A stretch of 64,000 nt of DNA from Leptasterias polaris. Its lineage: Eukaryota; Echinodermata; Asteroidea; Forcipulatida; Asteriidae. Of the stretch, positions 20,201 to 32,089 are shown piece by piece; within the stretch, counting starts at the first letter, position 1; each line of letters starts with the position of its first letter. The notes beneath the pieces are model-generated. The model saw only the letters and a list, made by a program, of their open reading frames with translations, was not told the DNA's origin and searched no databases. The stretch covers positions 1,054,001 through 1,118,000 of the forward strand of contig JAZGTN010000029.1 of the NCBI GenBank assembly GCA_037783415.1, in the 5' to 3' direction. The translations under genes were made by a program, and so were the position numbers.

Positions 20201-20580
20201 CAACTTCCCCCAGCATTCACACCAATGCATCTTGGGACAGCCGACCGGAACTACTTCCATTTTGTGCCGTATGTCCGATACTTTCCGTGGATTCACGAAA
20301 ACATCGTAAAATAATTATTCTCAAGGTAAAACTGCAACATTAAACAATTTGTACAACCCCACAGTGATACAAAGGTACCCGGCTTCGAATAAAAAATACT
20401 TATTGCTCACAAAAACGCTGTTGTAATGGCGAAAATGTGTGTCAAACTTCCTAAAATGTCCCGCTGAATTACAAACAAAATGGTGGCCATTGAGAATGAT
20501 ATGTCCTCTTAACCCCACCCCCCTGAATCCTATGACCCGTCCTCTTAAAATCCGCAAAATAAAGAACGTGTGGTACAGAT

Positions 20581-20752
20581 TATTATGTGGCGGCCGCCAG
20601 ATAATTATGTGGCGGCCGCCAGATAATTAAGTGGCGGCCGCCGGATAATAAGTGGCGGCCGCCACTTAATTAAGTGGCGGCCGCCGGATAATAAGTGGCG
20701 GCCGCCGGATAATTAAGTGGCGGCCGCCGGATAATAAGTGGCGGCCGCCAGA
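20581..20752. repeat. NotI-rich satellite array, right arm
   Basis: The right-hand counterpart of the left array, in inverted orientation and about one third as long (eight GCGGCCGC sites). The length difference suggests that the arrays grow or shrink independently. Confidence 0.9.
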
Positions 20753-20832
20753 TAAATGGTACAAAAAAAATATTATCGCGCTCATGAAAAAATATTTCAC
20801 TTCTTATTTCCTGGCACTATCCGGCTTCCGTA

Positions 20833-22340
20833 AGTTTGCAAGTGGTTCTATCGTGACAATGCTTTAAAAAAGCATCGGTTGTATTTGGACTTGAGTTCGA
20901 TGCGCTAGACAGCTCAACCATAACTGGCTATCACAACGGGAGCTTAAACGCGTCTAAAGTCACTACTTGCCAAATATTTCCCCCCATTTAGCTATAATAT
21001 TGCAAAGTAAAGCAATACATATTTTTGTAGAACACTACAAGGGTGATTGGTGAGATATTGGTTCTATATCTGAAATACTGGTTGCGAGAGCAGAGCAGTA
21101 GTTTGAAGTAATGTCCCCACCTCCTGCCTCTTGTAAAGCATGATATGAACCCTTAGTTAGACAGTGGTACGTCCAGGGATTAGCTGGGCGGTCATGCGGC
21201 TAGCATTCTTCCCCAAATTAACACAACGCCTGATGTTTTAAAGACTGGGTTTTTCCAATCAGCAACCCCCCGGAAAAAATACAATAAAATAATAATAATA
21301 TTAATAAAAGAACCCCCCCCCGCCGAAAGTTTTGTAAAATAAAAATACACCAAAAACACGATAACAAATGGTTGGCATGATATACTTCCTACTTAAGTAT
21401 GAGTTCCGATTTTGGGCCGTCAGCATAACCATTAAAATAATAGCCTACAAAGTTTATTATTAAAAGCCTATGCCGTAGGTTAGCTCTGATCTTGTACTTT
21501 ATAAAGTTTTCCTATACCACAGTTTTCCAAATTGTATGTATTGGTGTAAAAATTAAATCAGTTGAGGCACTTGATATTAAGTGGGTTTGAAAACATGCAT
21601 AGTGGCTTTGTGTCCACGGGAAGGAGTTCTATCTCCAAGTTTTCAAATAAATAAATAAATAAACAAGATAATAAACAATCAATCTCAACGCGTTTTTCTC
21701 AAAAACATAAAACTTTGCCTGCGGGGGCTTAAGTGTCACGTCTTGAAAACAGTAACGATATAGCTAACGACTCACTAGGCATTTGCCCGTTGAATGCTTG
21801 ACGCTATCCAGAAAATTAATAAATAAATAAATATATCTTGTGAAGTAGGACATGGAGAAGGGTTTACTGAGCCGAAAAGGGACAACATATACTCACGGGC
21901 GCGGGTAATCAACCCGACGATATTTACATCCTCCATCGATGGAGATACACACTGTGCATGGAAGTGGAATGGAACAAATTACAACAACTCGGCTAATGGT
22001 CTACGCAAATAGCGATAAAGGACACTGCTCAAGTGTAACAAAACAAAAAACAATATCACTTCAAGGGCGCTATTAGAGATGTGATATTCCACGCTTGCCC
22101 ACGCTGCGCTGACAGTCCTTCAAAGACACATAACCGTTAACGATGAAGTGTTTTAATGCATTTTTATGAAGGTAGTTGCGGTCAAGCTGTGTGGTGCTGT
22201 AAACACAAAAAAGAATGTTACTAGTTTGTTTCATGCGTAAAGTAAACCACTTAACACCGTTACTTAGCGGGGGAAATGGTTTGGGTGTTAGTGATTAAAA
22301 TAGTCGATAGTTTTTACAAAAAGTCGGTGGTGTCTCAACT
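20833..22340. other. AT-rich non-coding stretch
   Basis: It includes AATAATA and AAATAAAT microsatellites (about 21285-21312, 21645-21665 and 21818-21832) and a run of C's at 21313-21321. No gene seen. Confidence 0.4.
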
Positions 22341-22404
22341 TTCCTGGTCTTATATGCGTTATGCAAATTGCAACATTCTGTCCGATTATCCAAGTTACAC
22401 GTTG

Positions 22405-22500
22405 GCGTCAAATCTCGCGCATTGGGTGGGCTACATCCCCGCTCTATAGTACATGTTTGACACGTGCAAGGCGTCAAATCTCGCGCACTGGGCGGCAATT
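22405..22500. repeat. Duplicated 'gcgtcaaatctcgcgca' block
   Basis: The words GGCGTCAAATCTCGCGC plus 'a-tgggygg' occur twice, near 22412 and 22470, about 60 bases apart. They are GC-richer than the surroundings and contain TCTCGCGC, which resembles an E2F-like half site. It could be regulatory or a local duplication. Confidence 0.4.
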
Positions 22501-22639
22501 TCATGGAGTCACGTCGGAAAGTCTCCTCGACCAGTCTTTACGTCAACACTCATCGAACAAGTCATGACAACAATCGGGAGCAAGCACCTCAAACGAGTCC
22601 ACGCCTACATGTACTTGTCCCCCAAGCTAAGATAGTGTA

Positions 22640-23040
22640 CAGTAAAACAATGCGTTTTCGAAGAACACCTTACAGAGAGGGTATGCCTTTAGTAATTACT
22701 CCACAAATTAACGACCATAAACAATTACTTGGTAAGAAGCACTGCAGCTGTTAATAATGTATAGCATTTTGAGAAACAATTTCCTTAAAAAAATGTGGTT
22801 TAAGAGATGGGTTAAAAAACATTTCAATCTGAGAAACGTTTCTGCATGAAACGTTTCTCAGATTGTATATTCCAATTACGGAATATTCTTCCTGCGTGGA
22901 CAAGCCACTCCAGTTTTTCGGCGATACCTCAAAAACGCTACAACCTTTTGAAATGAATTTTTCATAGGTTAGTTTTACTGTACATACCTACAAGTTTATA
23001 AAGGAGTAACACAACCGAACGGTTCCACAACCAAAGGTAT
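22640..23040. repeat. Dispersed repeat with a perfect 18-bp hairpin
   Basis: The left part ('taattactcc', 'acttggtaagaagcactgcagctgtt') matches a repeat piece at 55.27-55.37 kb. Inside is a perfect inverted repeat, arms 22825-22842 and 22848-22865, with a 5-base loop. I recall this type of element as abundant in echinoderm DNA. Ends are approximate. Confidence 0.55.
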
Positions 23041-23099
23041 TACTAGGACGATTGATGAACTACATATAATTTCGCTGCAAATCCATTTTTCATACAAAT

Positions 23100-23450
23100 A
23101 TGGCAACCTGTACAGTCATACCTGTACTCCTTCCATATCTCCACCTATCCCCTCGCCACATCACATTATCACAGATCATATGATCCCCTTCCACATGTCA
23201 AACTATTGGCACGCCCCATCTCAACGAACATAACACAGTTTATGAGAAGCTGTGAGTACCCCCAGACGAGCCGAAAGACCATAAGTGTCACATCCCCCGT
23301 GCCTAACCTACTCATGCCCAATGATCGATCCCAAGGTACACACCCCATTTCACGAAAACCTGGCAAGTAAAACAACCACCTCCTCCCCCCAACCTCCAAC
23401 CAACCCACACGCATACCACACACAGCCCACCTCAACCCCACCTACCTCTT
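23100..23450. other. C/A-rich, G-poor strand-asymmetric stretch
   Basis: The plus strand is dominated by C and A, especially 23370-23450 where G is nearly absent. No gene is seen; the 90-codon minus-strand frame here is a consequence of the composition. Confidence 0.5.
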
Positions 23451-24250
23451 CAACTCGGTGAATAATCGCAGTTATTCCGTTCAGCGGTAGGTATATCTCG
23501 CTACGCACGCTGTCATTGATCGTGTAAAAACAAGCGAAGTGTTGTTTACTGTGGTGATTTCAATCTTTGCACGGCCGGTTTGATCGATGGATATCTCACT
23601 TTGCAAGGTTGGATGAGTTTGTTATTGAAAGTAGGCCTACAAACCGTAAAATGACAGTTGAAATAGAACAACAAAACAAAACAAAAAACAGCCTTCAGCA
23701 GAACTTCCCTCATTTAGTCAGAACAAAAACTTTAGCGAGTAAGAACCTTGGCCCGCACGTTCTGCCCTACCAGTTACTTTTTTCTGGCCAGTAGTCACCA
23801 TACATGTCCACAGCTGAACTATTTTTTTAATTAAACAGTTCTCACAATGGACACTGTCCTTGTACAAGCTCGAGTGCCACCAGTCATATTGATTAGAAAA
23901 TGATTCAACACATCTAATAGTTATTTGATAATAAACAATAATCACATATTATGCATTGCGGGTCATGTACTAAGACCTGATGATACAATTTAAAACACTC
24001 TCCAATGGTGAAAGAGCAATACAGTAACTTTCCATAAAAGTTGTCAACAACTAACAATTTTCTCAGTTTTTCTGCTAATGTTATTTATCAATTTTGCCTA
24101 GATACAGAATGCCTATCCTATGTAATGCACATAAATATAGTAGCTTTTCATACAAATTGGCATCGTGTGACAACTTATCCCAATATCCATTCTATGCGAA
24201 GATTACTATTGTGGGACTAGTACTATACGTTTCCGACGTAATTTCTTCAG
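23451..24250. other. Non-coding stretch
   Basis: AT-rich with short frames only. No gene or transposon end recognised. Confidence 0.4.
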
Positions 24251-24289
24251 ACAACAGACCCATATCGACCTCCATCAATGAGGTCAAAC

Positions 24290-24447
24290 AGGCACGTGTG
24301 TACGCGCCGTGCAGCCAACTCTCAGCCAATGGTAGAGGTCTTCCTTTGGTCTCAGTGAGCAGGACGCTATTTGAACTTGTGACGTCATATGTACGGTGTG
24401 TCTTCACTTGTAAATTGCAATTTAATTTCTCGGCTGCTTTGGTAAGT
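24290..24447 (+). promoter_or_regulatory. Promoter-like cluster followed by a splice donor
   Basis: In order on the plus strand: E-box CACGTG (24293-24298), CCAAT (24326-24330), full CRE TGACGTCA (24380-24387) and a GTAAGT splice donor at 24442-24447. That arrangement would fit a TATA-less promoter with a short first exon ending at 24441. An open frame (24094-24468) crosses it but is not recognisable. No downstream exon was identified, so this is a suggestion only. Confidence 0.3.
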
Positions 24448-24479
24448 TTTTGTTTAACTGCTCGATGAAATTGTGCCTC

Positions 24480-26930
24480 AATAATTGAGCCCCAAAACTT
24501 GTCCTTGCTATCAGTAAGTGTTACGGAACTGCTCCGTAACCAGGAACAGTACTTACATAGACTTGGTGACGTCGGGCTCTGACGTCACTAGGTTTTTGTG
24601 TGTGTGTGTTTTTTTTATATAGTTTTAAACAAATTACTATATCGTGAGTCCATGAAAACAACATTGAGGTATAAATGTACGTCGGCGCAATCGAGTCGTA
24701 CAACAGTTGGTGAAAGTCGACTACGATGTATACGATCCGTAAATCAAAGTAATTAGCTTCAAGATTGGCCGAGCCATCTTCACCGACAACAAACCACATT
24801 AGAGCAGAAAGACTAATTAGTGTTTATCAATACTTTGCCAAGCCGAGCATGATGTTTATCAGAGGAAAAAACATTGAGGGGAACAAATTGAGGGGCTTGG
24901 GTATTGCCCTGTACAATATGAAGAGGTCCTTGCCGGTAATTTGATCAATAAACACGGGCTGATTTACTGGTACTACACCTGCCTGATTGTCCCCTCGGAA
25001 AAAAATAACCTCTTGATTGCTTTTGGCAAGGATGACTTGATATCAAGGTAGATGTTAATTATAGAAGATACTTGAATTAAGCTGAGGGATACACGAGGCC
25101 ATGACATTCAGCGGTAGGGAGGGAATGTGTTGTTAGCTTGTGGTATTTGTCAATTAACTGTCATGTTGTGTTTTGTTTTTCCCCGCGGGGTTAATGCGTT
25201 ATATCAACCTCTCATTGGAATTGCTGACTGGTTAACGTTACAAAGAAGCTATGGACTATGGTGTATCAGAGTTTACTGTGTATCAAGGCCCGCTTAATGG
25301 ACCCAGACATTCGTAGGTTTTACAAGCTCGCTTGTGGGCAGGCTAAGTGCTTCTTCCACTAGATTTGCAAACTGTTTCTTATGTTTTATACTTTTGACAA
25401 TTTGGTTATAGTATTGGCTTTCTGTTGCGCAATTGTTGTAGCAAAATTTGAGGGGGGGGGGGGTAGTTGGAATAGGCCCTCTACTTTCAAAGATATGAAC
25501 TTTAGATTGACACCCTCTTTGGTAAATTGACTGGGGACGATATCTGGCAAATTGACTGGTGGGAACGATATTTGACAAGACAAAGTGAAACTTAGTCCGC
25601 CGTGAATTATGGGCGCAACTCAGGGAGAAAAAAACCCAACACAAATAATATCAAAACAATTGCTTGAGATTTGTTACCGGTATCGTTTATCACAAATGTT
25701 CTCGAGAAATCTCCATCTCAAAATCTACCACTGAGATTGTTTTACATAATTCCCGAGAGTAATTTTCTGGCCAATTACTAAATAACAATCTCTCTTCGAC
25801 TGATGATGGTTGGGGGATGTCTTTTTTTTTAAAAGAAATCATGTAGTATCGTTGTTTCCCGATCTATTTTGATCGTTTGCCATCATGATGACATGAAAGT
25901 GACATTGATGGATTTAAATCTCCAGTCGCTGGAATTAATGTATGTACTTCGTTTGGATGAGTTGGACGTGATGACTGGGGACCGGGGGCATTGATGTCTT
26001 CATCGGTACGCTGTATAGTCACTGATAACTTCCAAACTTTGGTCCGGTGGATTTATCTCATCTGTTTTAGTGTGGTTAGAGAGAAGGGGGTGGAGAGACA
26101 CGGTTTTAGATGAAACAACTTTAAGTGCCGAGTCTTATCTTCCACACTAATGATCAATGCACTTGTTTTTCTTGTTACTAATTTTTCAAAGCATGTAGGC
26201 CTATAGACTTTCAGTAGGCCCTTTGCCAACTGTAGTCACCTCATGGTCGTTTTAACTCTGCGGTCTTGGGCTTAATCAGCATTAACACATTTTTTCGTCA
26301 TCGTAATTTGTTCATAAATTACTTTCACTTTCCGACCGTGGATTTTCTAGTTTGATTGATTGTTTCGATAGATTGTTCACTCATTTCTTTTCCTTTTAGA
26401 TTGTTGACATTTGGTCAATAAAGAAAAACCCAAACCTCTGTGACGTTTTCTGGTATTCAAAATGGTGTGAAGTTCTTTGGTTGGAAAAGTGTGTGCACAC
26501 GTCTTGAGAGCGCAATGCAGTAGACGAAAGTATACTGAAAGACGACAAATAATCATGTATAAAGCTCAAACTTAATTTAGAACTTTTTGTAAGGATCATT
26601 CTCGGGTGCCAAATATAGAAACACTCTGGACAAACAAATTCGATAAATCGCTGATTAGTTTTCAAAATCTGGACAACAACACGAGGTTAATAAGACCAGC
26701 TTCCTTTTAACCAGACCTTGCTGTTTTGTTGTCGGTTTTAGTTCAGCTTCCAGGTCTTTTCTCATGAGAAATCATGTCATCAAGCAATGTGTGACAATTT
26801 GCTTTTGAAGCCCCTGCAGTTTCCTGTGTGCTCTACAAATTTAATAAGCATAACACATGATTGGTGATGATCAACAAAATAGATTGACGATTCGTTTTTG
26901 CCTTATGAAAGCTTCCCCCTTTTGTTGTTG
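24480..26930. other. Non-coding stretch
   Basis: Two further GACGTC words lie near 24569 and 24580, a short 'gttacgga..tccgtaac' hairpin near 24520, and a run of G's near 25453. The 116-codon minus-strand frame (25294-25644) is not recognised. No gene called. Confidence 0.4.
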
Positions 26931-26979
26931 TAAATTTGACAACCGTTTCAGTTATCCCAGAGTACACTTGTCACCTAAA

Positions 26980-27200
26980 ATGCTACAACGTGCGTGAAAA
27001 GGAACTCATTTTTTGCACTTCGATTTGCCACAGTTATTATTATTGGCAAACAATGATGACCACTCACACAAACCATAGCACAAGGCACAAGCACACAACG
27101 TCGACCCACACACGAGTCTTTGTTATCCCATTGTTTGGACTTCAGTTTATTTTACCGACGTCCTCATTGGTAAGGTATACACGAAAGTGAGAATCGATCT
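26980..27200 (+). repeat. GACGTCC-family repeat fragment
   Basis: It shares the order CACACA microsatellite, 'cccattgtttggact', 'gacgtcctcattgg', 'tacacgaaa', 'ctgtcaaaaca' with the copies at 8.6-8.8, 42.9-43.1 (reverse) and 50.7-50.85 kb. Confidence 0.5.
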
Positions 27201-27900
27201 GTCAAAACAGATTTCGTCAATCGTCCCATTTCTGAAATGCCTCTGAGGGATGGTAATGTTCCAATGCAACTCCTCGTAGTGTAGCATACTTCCCATTGTT
27301 TGCTCACCCATAAGTTGTCATTGGGTATTCAATGCAAGCCTCCTTTTGGCTTTTGAAAATTTTTCCCGTTTTGGTCTGCTCCTAATTCATTTAAATTTGG
27401 GTTTTTTCAATCAGTTCTTGATCGTCTTTGATTGAAAAATTATTCTAAGTTTGGGTAGTTGTCTTTCTTTTTCACCAATACGGACTTAAATGTCGACTTG
27501 AATTGAATTAAATTTAACTAGTGTATATCATAAACGTGACCACCTTTTGAAGGAATTTGTTTTAGGGTGTTTTTTTATAGCTCCTTTTAAACATGCCTTT
27601 TGTTTTTATTCAGCAGCACCATAGCATTGTATTCTGTGATCCTCAACAAACCCCAACTTATACAATCTCATTATTTCTGGAGTTATTTATGACATTATGG
27701 TTGTCACGCATTCATGTTCAAGCACATTTTCATTCTCTGCAATAATTATCGGTTGAAGGGCACTACCGAGATTGACTACTTCAAAGTACAGTACCGTGCC
27801 ATTCAGCCGGAGGAATGGCAATCAATGGTAAAGTTTGTTTCATCCTATAAATTTGACATTTTGATGACAAAACGTGATCTATGATTTGAAAACGATACAA
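27201..27900. other. Non-coding stretch
   Basis: T-rich sequence leading to the promoter-like region. No gene seen. Confidence 0.4.
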
Positions 27901-27919
27901 ATCTTCTCCAAACACTATT

Positions 27920-28290
27920 CGGTTTTTTTGGCGGGAGTTTTTTATGAGCGCGCGTAATGGATACAGATCGCATTTCACACAACGGCGACTCCCCGCCACT
28001 CCTAGTAATCACACGAGAGAGCATGACTTACGGATAAGTGTTTTCAGATAATGGGAACGTTTCTCCACATCGCTGATGTTTCTTGTGCGTCACGTGCATA
28101 ACTAAAAGTCACTTCGAACAAACCCTTCCATTGGCCGCTATCGTTGATGAAATAAGCACGCGTGAAAGCACTACCATTGGCTGAAACTCGTGCACAGCGC
28201 CTACACGCGAGCGCACGCAGTGTTTGTCATCAAAGATGGCGGTCAATGACGTCATATGCAATCCATCTATTGGCGGGAGCTTCGAATTTT
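27920..28290. promoter_or_regulatory. CpG-rich promoter-like cluster
   Basis: Within about 370 bases: E2F-like TTTTTGGCGGGAG (about 27925), E-box CACGTG (28091-28096), two CCATTGG inverted CCAAT boxes (28128-28134 and 28174-28180), AAGATGGCGG, a YY1-type motif (28233-28242), a full CRE TGACGTCA (28247-28254) and ATTGGCGGGA (28269-28278). GC and CpG are clearly higher than around. This is what a broad, TATA-less promoter looks like. Open frames across it (28109-28420 minus, and a short one from the ATG of the YY1 motif) are not recognised, so direction and target are unknown. Confidence 0.4.
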
Positions 28291-28574
28291 TCTTCCCAGT
28301 AAAGTTATACCCCTGAAGTACACATGTGCATTGGACCATTTCCTCCTGACCGAAAGATTCGGCCTCTATCAATGAGTATTGTAGCTCTGGTGTAAATCCA
28401 ATGGAAATAGTCAGCGTCATTCTCGCTGTGTACTAAATAAATAAAAAAATTGGCTCGATCTCAATATTAACAATTTACACGAAAAGTTTTATTATATAGG
28501 TGTTGGGACTCAGCCCGAAACACCCCTTGTTTTTTGTTCGTTTTTTGTTCGTTTTTTGTTTATTTTTGTTTCTC

Positions 28575-28665
28575 TTCTACTTCAGAAGGGTCGGTATTGA
28601 CCATAACCCTTACCGGGTCACCATGACCCAAAATCTGAGTCGGCAAGTGTTTTTTGGGGTCACAT
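28575..28665. repeat. TGACCCGG-type dispersed repeat, copy 3 (fragment)
   Basis: The words 'accgggtcaccatgaccc' and 'ggggtcacattccga' mark a partial copy of the same palindromic family. Confidence 0.4.
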
Positions 28666-28669
28666 TCCG

Positions 28670-31600
28670 AGTAAAAATGTCATATTCAGTTATTTTAAGA
28701 CATTGCTTTTGAAGAAATGTTAAACGACTCTTCACGAAACGAGATGTTAGGATGACTCAAATGCAGCCCATCTTCATAGAGAATCAAAACTGTTCCATGC
28801 TTAAAACAAATCCCTTTTATCGGTTCAATTTGTCCTGATGGAGTGATGACCAGCTTGCATAGATCAAAATCTCCACGACAGTGCCACTCCGAACACACTC
28901 CTCCACAAACCACACTCGCATCACGCATAAACGAGTGGTGCATGATTGTTTTGGGGTCGAATGCCCCCATTTCAAGCAGTAATACAATCACTTGCGAAGC
29001 GTTTATGCAGACAGTAAGACTACAGAATCACAACTCACTCTAATAGCATAACGGATAAAGTTCTGATGAAATCCAACGTCTCGGATTACGGACTCGGAGA
29101 TGTATAAATCATGTCTGGATGGGGCGTTCTGGCCGATGGTGTTCACCCAACACTTGCCAGACGGTGTCTTGTTCTTCCCCCTTGGTGTCGTTAATACAAC
29201 ACCCAATTTGAAATCCCATATATGTCTCTGAATCCACTAATATACCGGAAATACATTCACGACGTAAAGAGTCTCAAAAAGTGCTCATTGAGTGAACTTT
29301 TACGATGCTTAAAACACACTCCTAAAGTATTGAATACAAGGAAACCTTAGTGTTTCATTGCTGTCACCTAATAGTCTCGTTCGCAGTTTGTTATCCACAT
29401 ACGTTGAACACTGACTATCAACATCACACCAAGTTACCAGACTATTTCCCCCTCTAGCCTCGATATGGTTAAACCTGTTTTAGCGTGTGTATTGGTTTAA
29501 TTATTCATGCGCGATCTTCTCATGTGTAAACCGCGTGCTTTTTTAGAGGCGACCATTACAAAACTGTGTACACCTGCCCTCATACTATTCCTCCCCTACC
29601 CTGAAAGCTCGCTCAGATTAAAACGTTCAAAGACCGTGTATTGTATGCTTTCCCAACTTCCTTTGCATACCTAATCTTAATCGATTTTATCATGCATTGG
29701 ACCGATTCATTCGAGTATTATAAAGGCATTGCGGGCTGCACCCAAGTGACTGTGGACTAACATTTAACAATAACAAACTCACCAACTTTTATAGATTTAC
29801 ATAGTTTAAACTTCCTTGAAATAATACTGCATTTTATGAGACTTTGCATAAACATCCTCAACTCAAGCATCGTATTGTAATGTAATGTAAAGATCCAGCT
29901 ACCTCCACTTGTCAATATTAAAGTTTCAGGTAAATCTATACATCAGCACTCTCTGGACCACTTAGGGGAAATAAAACTTTCAGTGATCAAAAAAAAACAT
30001 GAACCCGAAGCTGTTCAAATACATATCCTATCAGCGACAAATTACCACAAAAATAAACACCAGCGCAATTCGCTTCAATTCTTTATAGAAACAACCGAGC
30101 GAGGAAGTAGCTGAAAATGTTCCCAGATTTTAATTACTTTGCAAAATCTACTCAATGTTTTCATGAAAACTTGACCACCTAAGTTGAAAATATTTTTCAC
30201 AGTTTGGTTGTATGGTGTGTTTTCTGTAAACAGGATGAGACTTAATTGACTCCTACACCGACAACCAACGAAAACAATTAAATGTTGATATAAGTAGTTG
30301 CAGTTTTGATTCATCTTACCCTTTTAATTCTTTGTTGTTGTTGTTCTTAAATGTTGGCTAACAGGACATTGATGTGAAAAAGCTTTTGCTGATCTATTTA
30401 TCCCGTTTAAAGATGTTGTAATAAATACATAAGTAAATAAATGATGTAGGCTAGTCACAAAGTTTTGAAGATACAACAGTCATGACTATGTGCACGAATA
30501 TGAAAGTTACCATCCAAGGTTGGTGTAATCTTGAATTGCAACGCACAGGAAGATATTAGAGTAGAAACATTCTTTTCATGTCTTTCCAAGTAAATGCCGC
30601 AATTTAGAGACACAAACATAGATTTGATAAGTGCATGAAATAGATTATACAATACCATAAAGTGTTTTTAATACCGATACTGGAAAACTTTCTGTCAGGG
30701 ATTATCAGTTTAGAATTGCGTGGGATTCGACCGACCTTGGAAGTCGTCCGCAAAATGGGAAATTTATACAAATGACTTGTGCAAATTGGTTATGGTATTC
30801 AATTCAATCTCCCACAAAATGAGCCTTCAGCAAGAATTACGGCGACGAAGATCCTGATGATGCTATTAAACTATAGTATAATAATAGTATACTGTTATTA
30901 TTTTTCCCAATCTATGGGTGCATAATCAATTCTTTCGCTTGATTCGTCTCTTTCTATATATACGAAGTTCGTCAGCAAGTCTGTCATGGAGACACTTCTG
31001 TCAGCTTTCGTCTGTCCATTTCGAGGCACTTTGTTATCTTTTCATTTTAGACAATAGATTTATAATGGTCGACGTGTCCATGCAGTGGTAGGGCGATAGC
31101 ACTATGTGAAACTTATTAAAGTTGTAATTAAAGAATTTGCCTAACTTACAAAAACAATGCTCTGGCGTCGTTTATCGTTTTGCTTCATAATATAATCAAA
31201 TAACAGTCTTAGTTCTTCTGACGTGTTTGTTTAGGGAAAGTAATTGCGTTTGCACATCTTGGGTTTGCACAGACGCGAGAACTGTCTACTGCTTTGCGCA
31301 AACGTGCATGCAAATGCGCAACCAGATTCCACAATTGAAGCGCATTAGGCTCTAAACTACCATGTAATGTTGCTACACGGGCTATTTTGTTTCCGGGAAA
31401 TGGGCCTTCTTCTGTAAACTCAAATTCGGGCAAATTCAATGTTTTTAATCTTAAAACTCAACACGAACCGGTTGCGAAAGATACCAGAACTATACACGAG
31501 TTACATCACCTCTGGGAGTCGACGATTTGTCTAGTGTGGGTTCACATCCCAATCGAAATGCATTCGGGGGTTTTTTCCACAGGGGTCAGAATGTTTTTGA

Positions 31601-31705
31601 CCCTGCACAGTGCCATGGTTGACTTATTGAGTAACAGTTTTTAATTAAAAAGTCAGTACTCCGCCATTATTATTATTTTGTTATCTAAAAAAATCCAAAT
31701 TCCCC
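28670..31705. other. Long AT-rich non-coding stretch
   Basis: No gene, RNA gene or obvious transposon ends. Short frames (for example 28695-28991, 30455-30658 and 31209-31439 on the minus strand) are not recognisable. Confidence 0.4.
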
Positions 31706-31709
31706 AACT

Positions 31710-32082
31710 ACACCTAGCCAAATAGCATGCCAACTGTCTTGTTACCATCCGGGTTGTTTTTCACTGAACAAAAAATCCACCAAGGACCAGCTCTCCCGGT
31801 TTTCCCCCTAGGAATTGTACAGCAATTACTTAGCTTTTGACCTTAATATTACCACTAATAGGTGAAATGAACCATTTTGTATACACTATAAATAGAGACA
31901 AATATGGGCTTATTTCAAAGGAAGTGTTGCTATAATTTATTTTAGGGTCTATATCTAATGGTTTGGGCGATTTAAAAGTGATTTATGAAAATGTATGACA
32001 CGCAAAAATATCAAACTGTCACTAAAAAAGTGCGCGATGGTGTAACCGTGTGATTTGTTGTGTGATGATGTCATGGAGTGTT
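31710..32082 (+). repeat. Interspersed repeat, copy A
   Basis: This stretch of about 370 bases is highly similar, in the same orientation, to 53852-54233 (shared start 'acacctagccaaatagcatg' and shared 'gcgcgatggtgtaaccgtgt' near the end). I see no terminal inverted repeats, tRNA head or coding capacity, so its class is unknown. Confidence 0.75.
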
Positions 32083-32089
32083 GGGAACA

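Larger units (their letters stand above)
19391..20832. mobile_element. Foldback-like element with NotI-rich satellite arms
   Basis: The outer arms (19391-19470 and about 20750-20832) are reverse complements starting TACGGAAGCCGGATAGTGCC. Inside each lies an array of 21-22 base units, GGCGGCCGCC plus ACTTATTATC or ACTTAATTAAGT, about 570 bp on the left and 180 bp on the right. Next come matching inner arms (20031-20120 and about 20499-20580) and a unique core of about 380 bp. I count about 23 GCGGCCGC sites on the left and 8 on the right. Long inverted repeats made of internal subrepeats resemble Foldback/Galileo-type elements. TA at both outer ends could be a target duplication. No transposase is visible. 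Confidence 0.8.
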
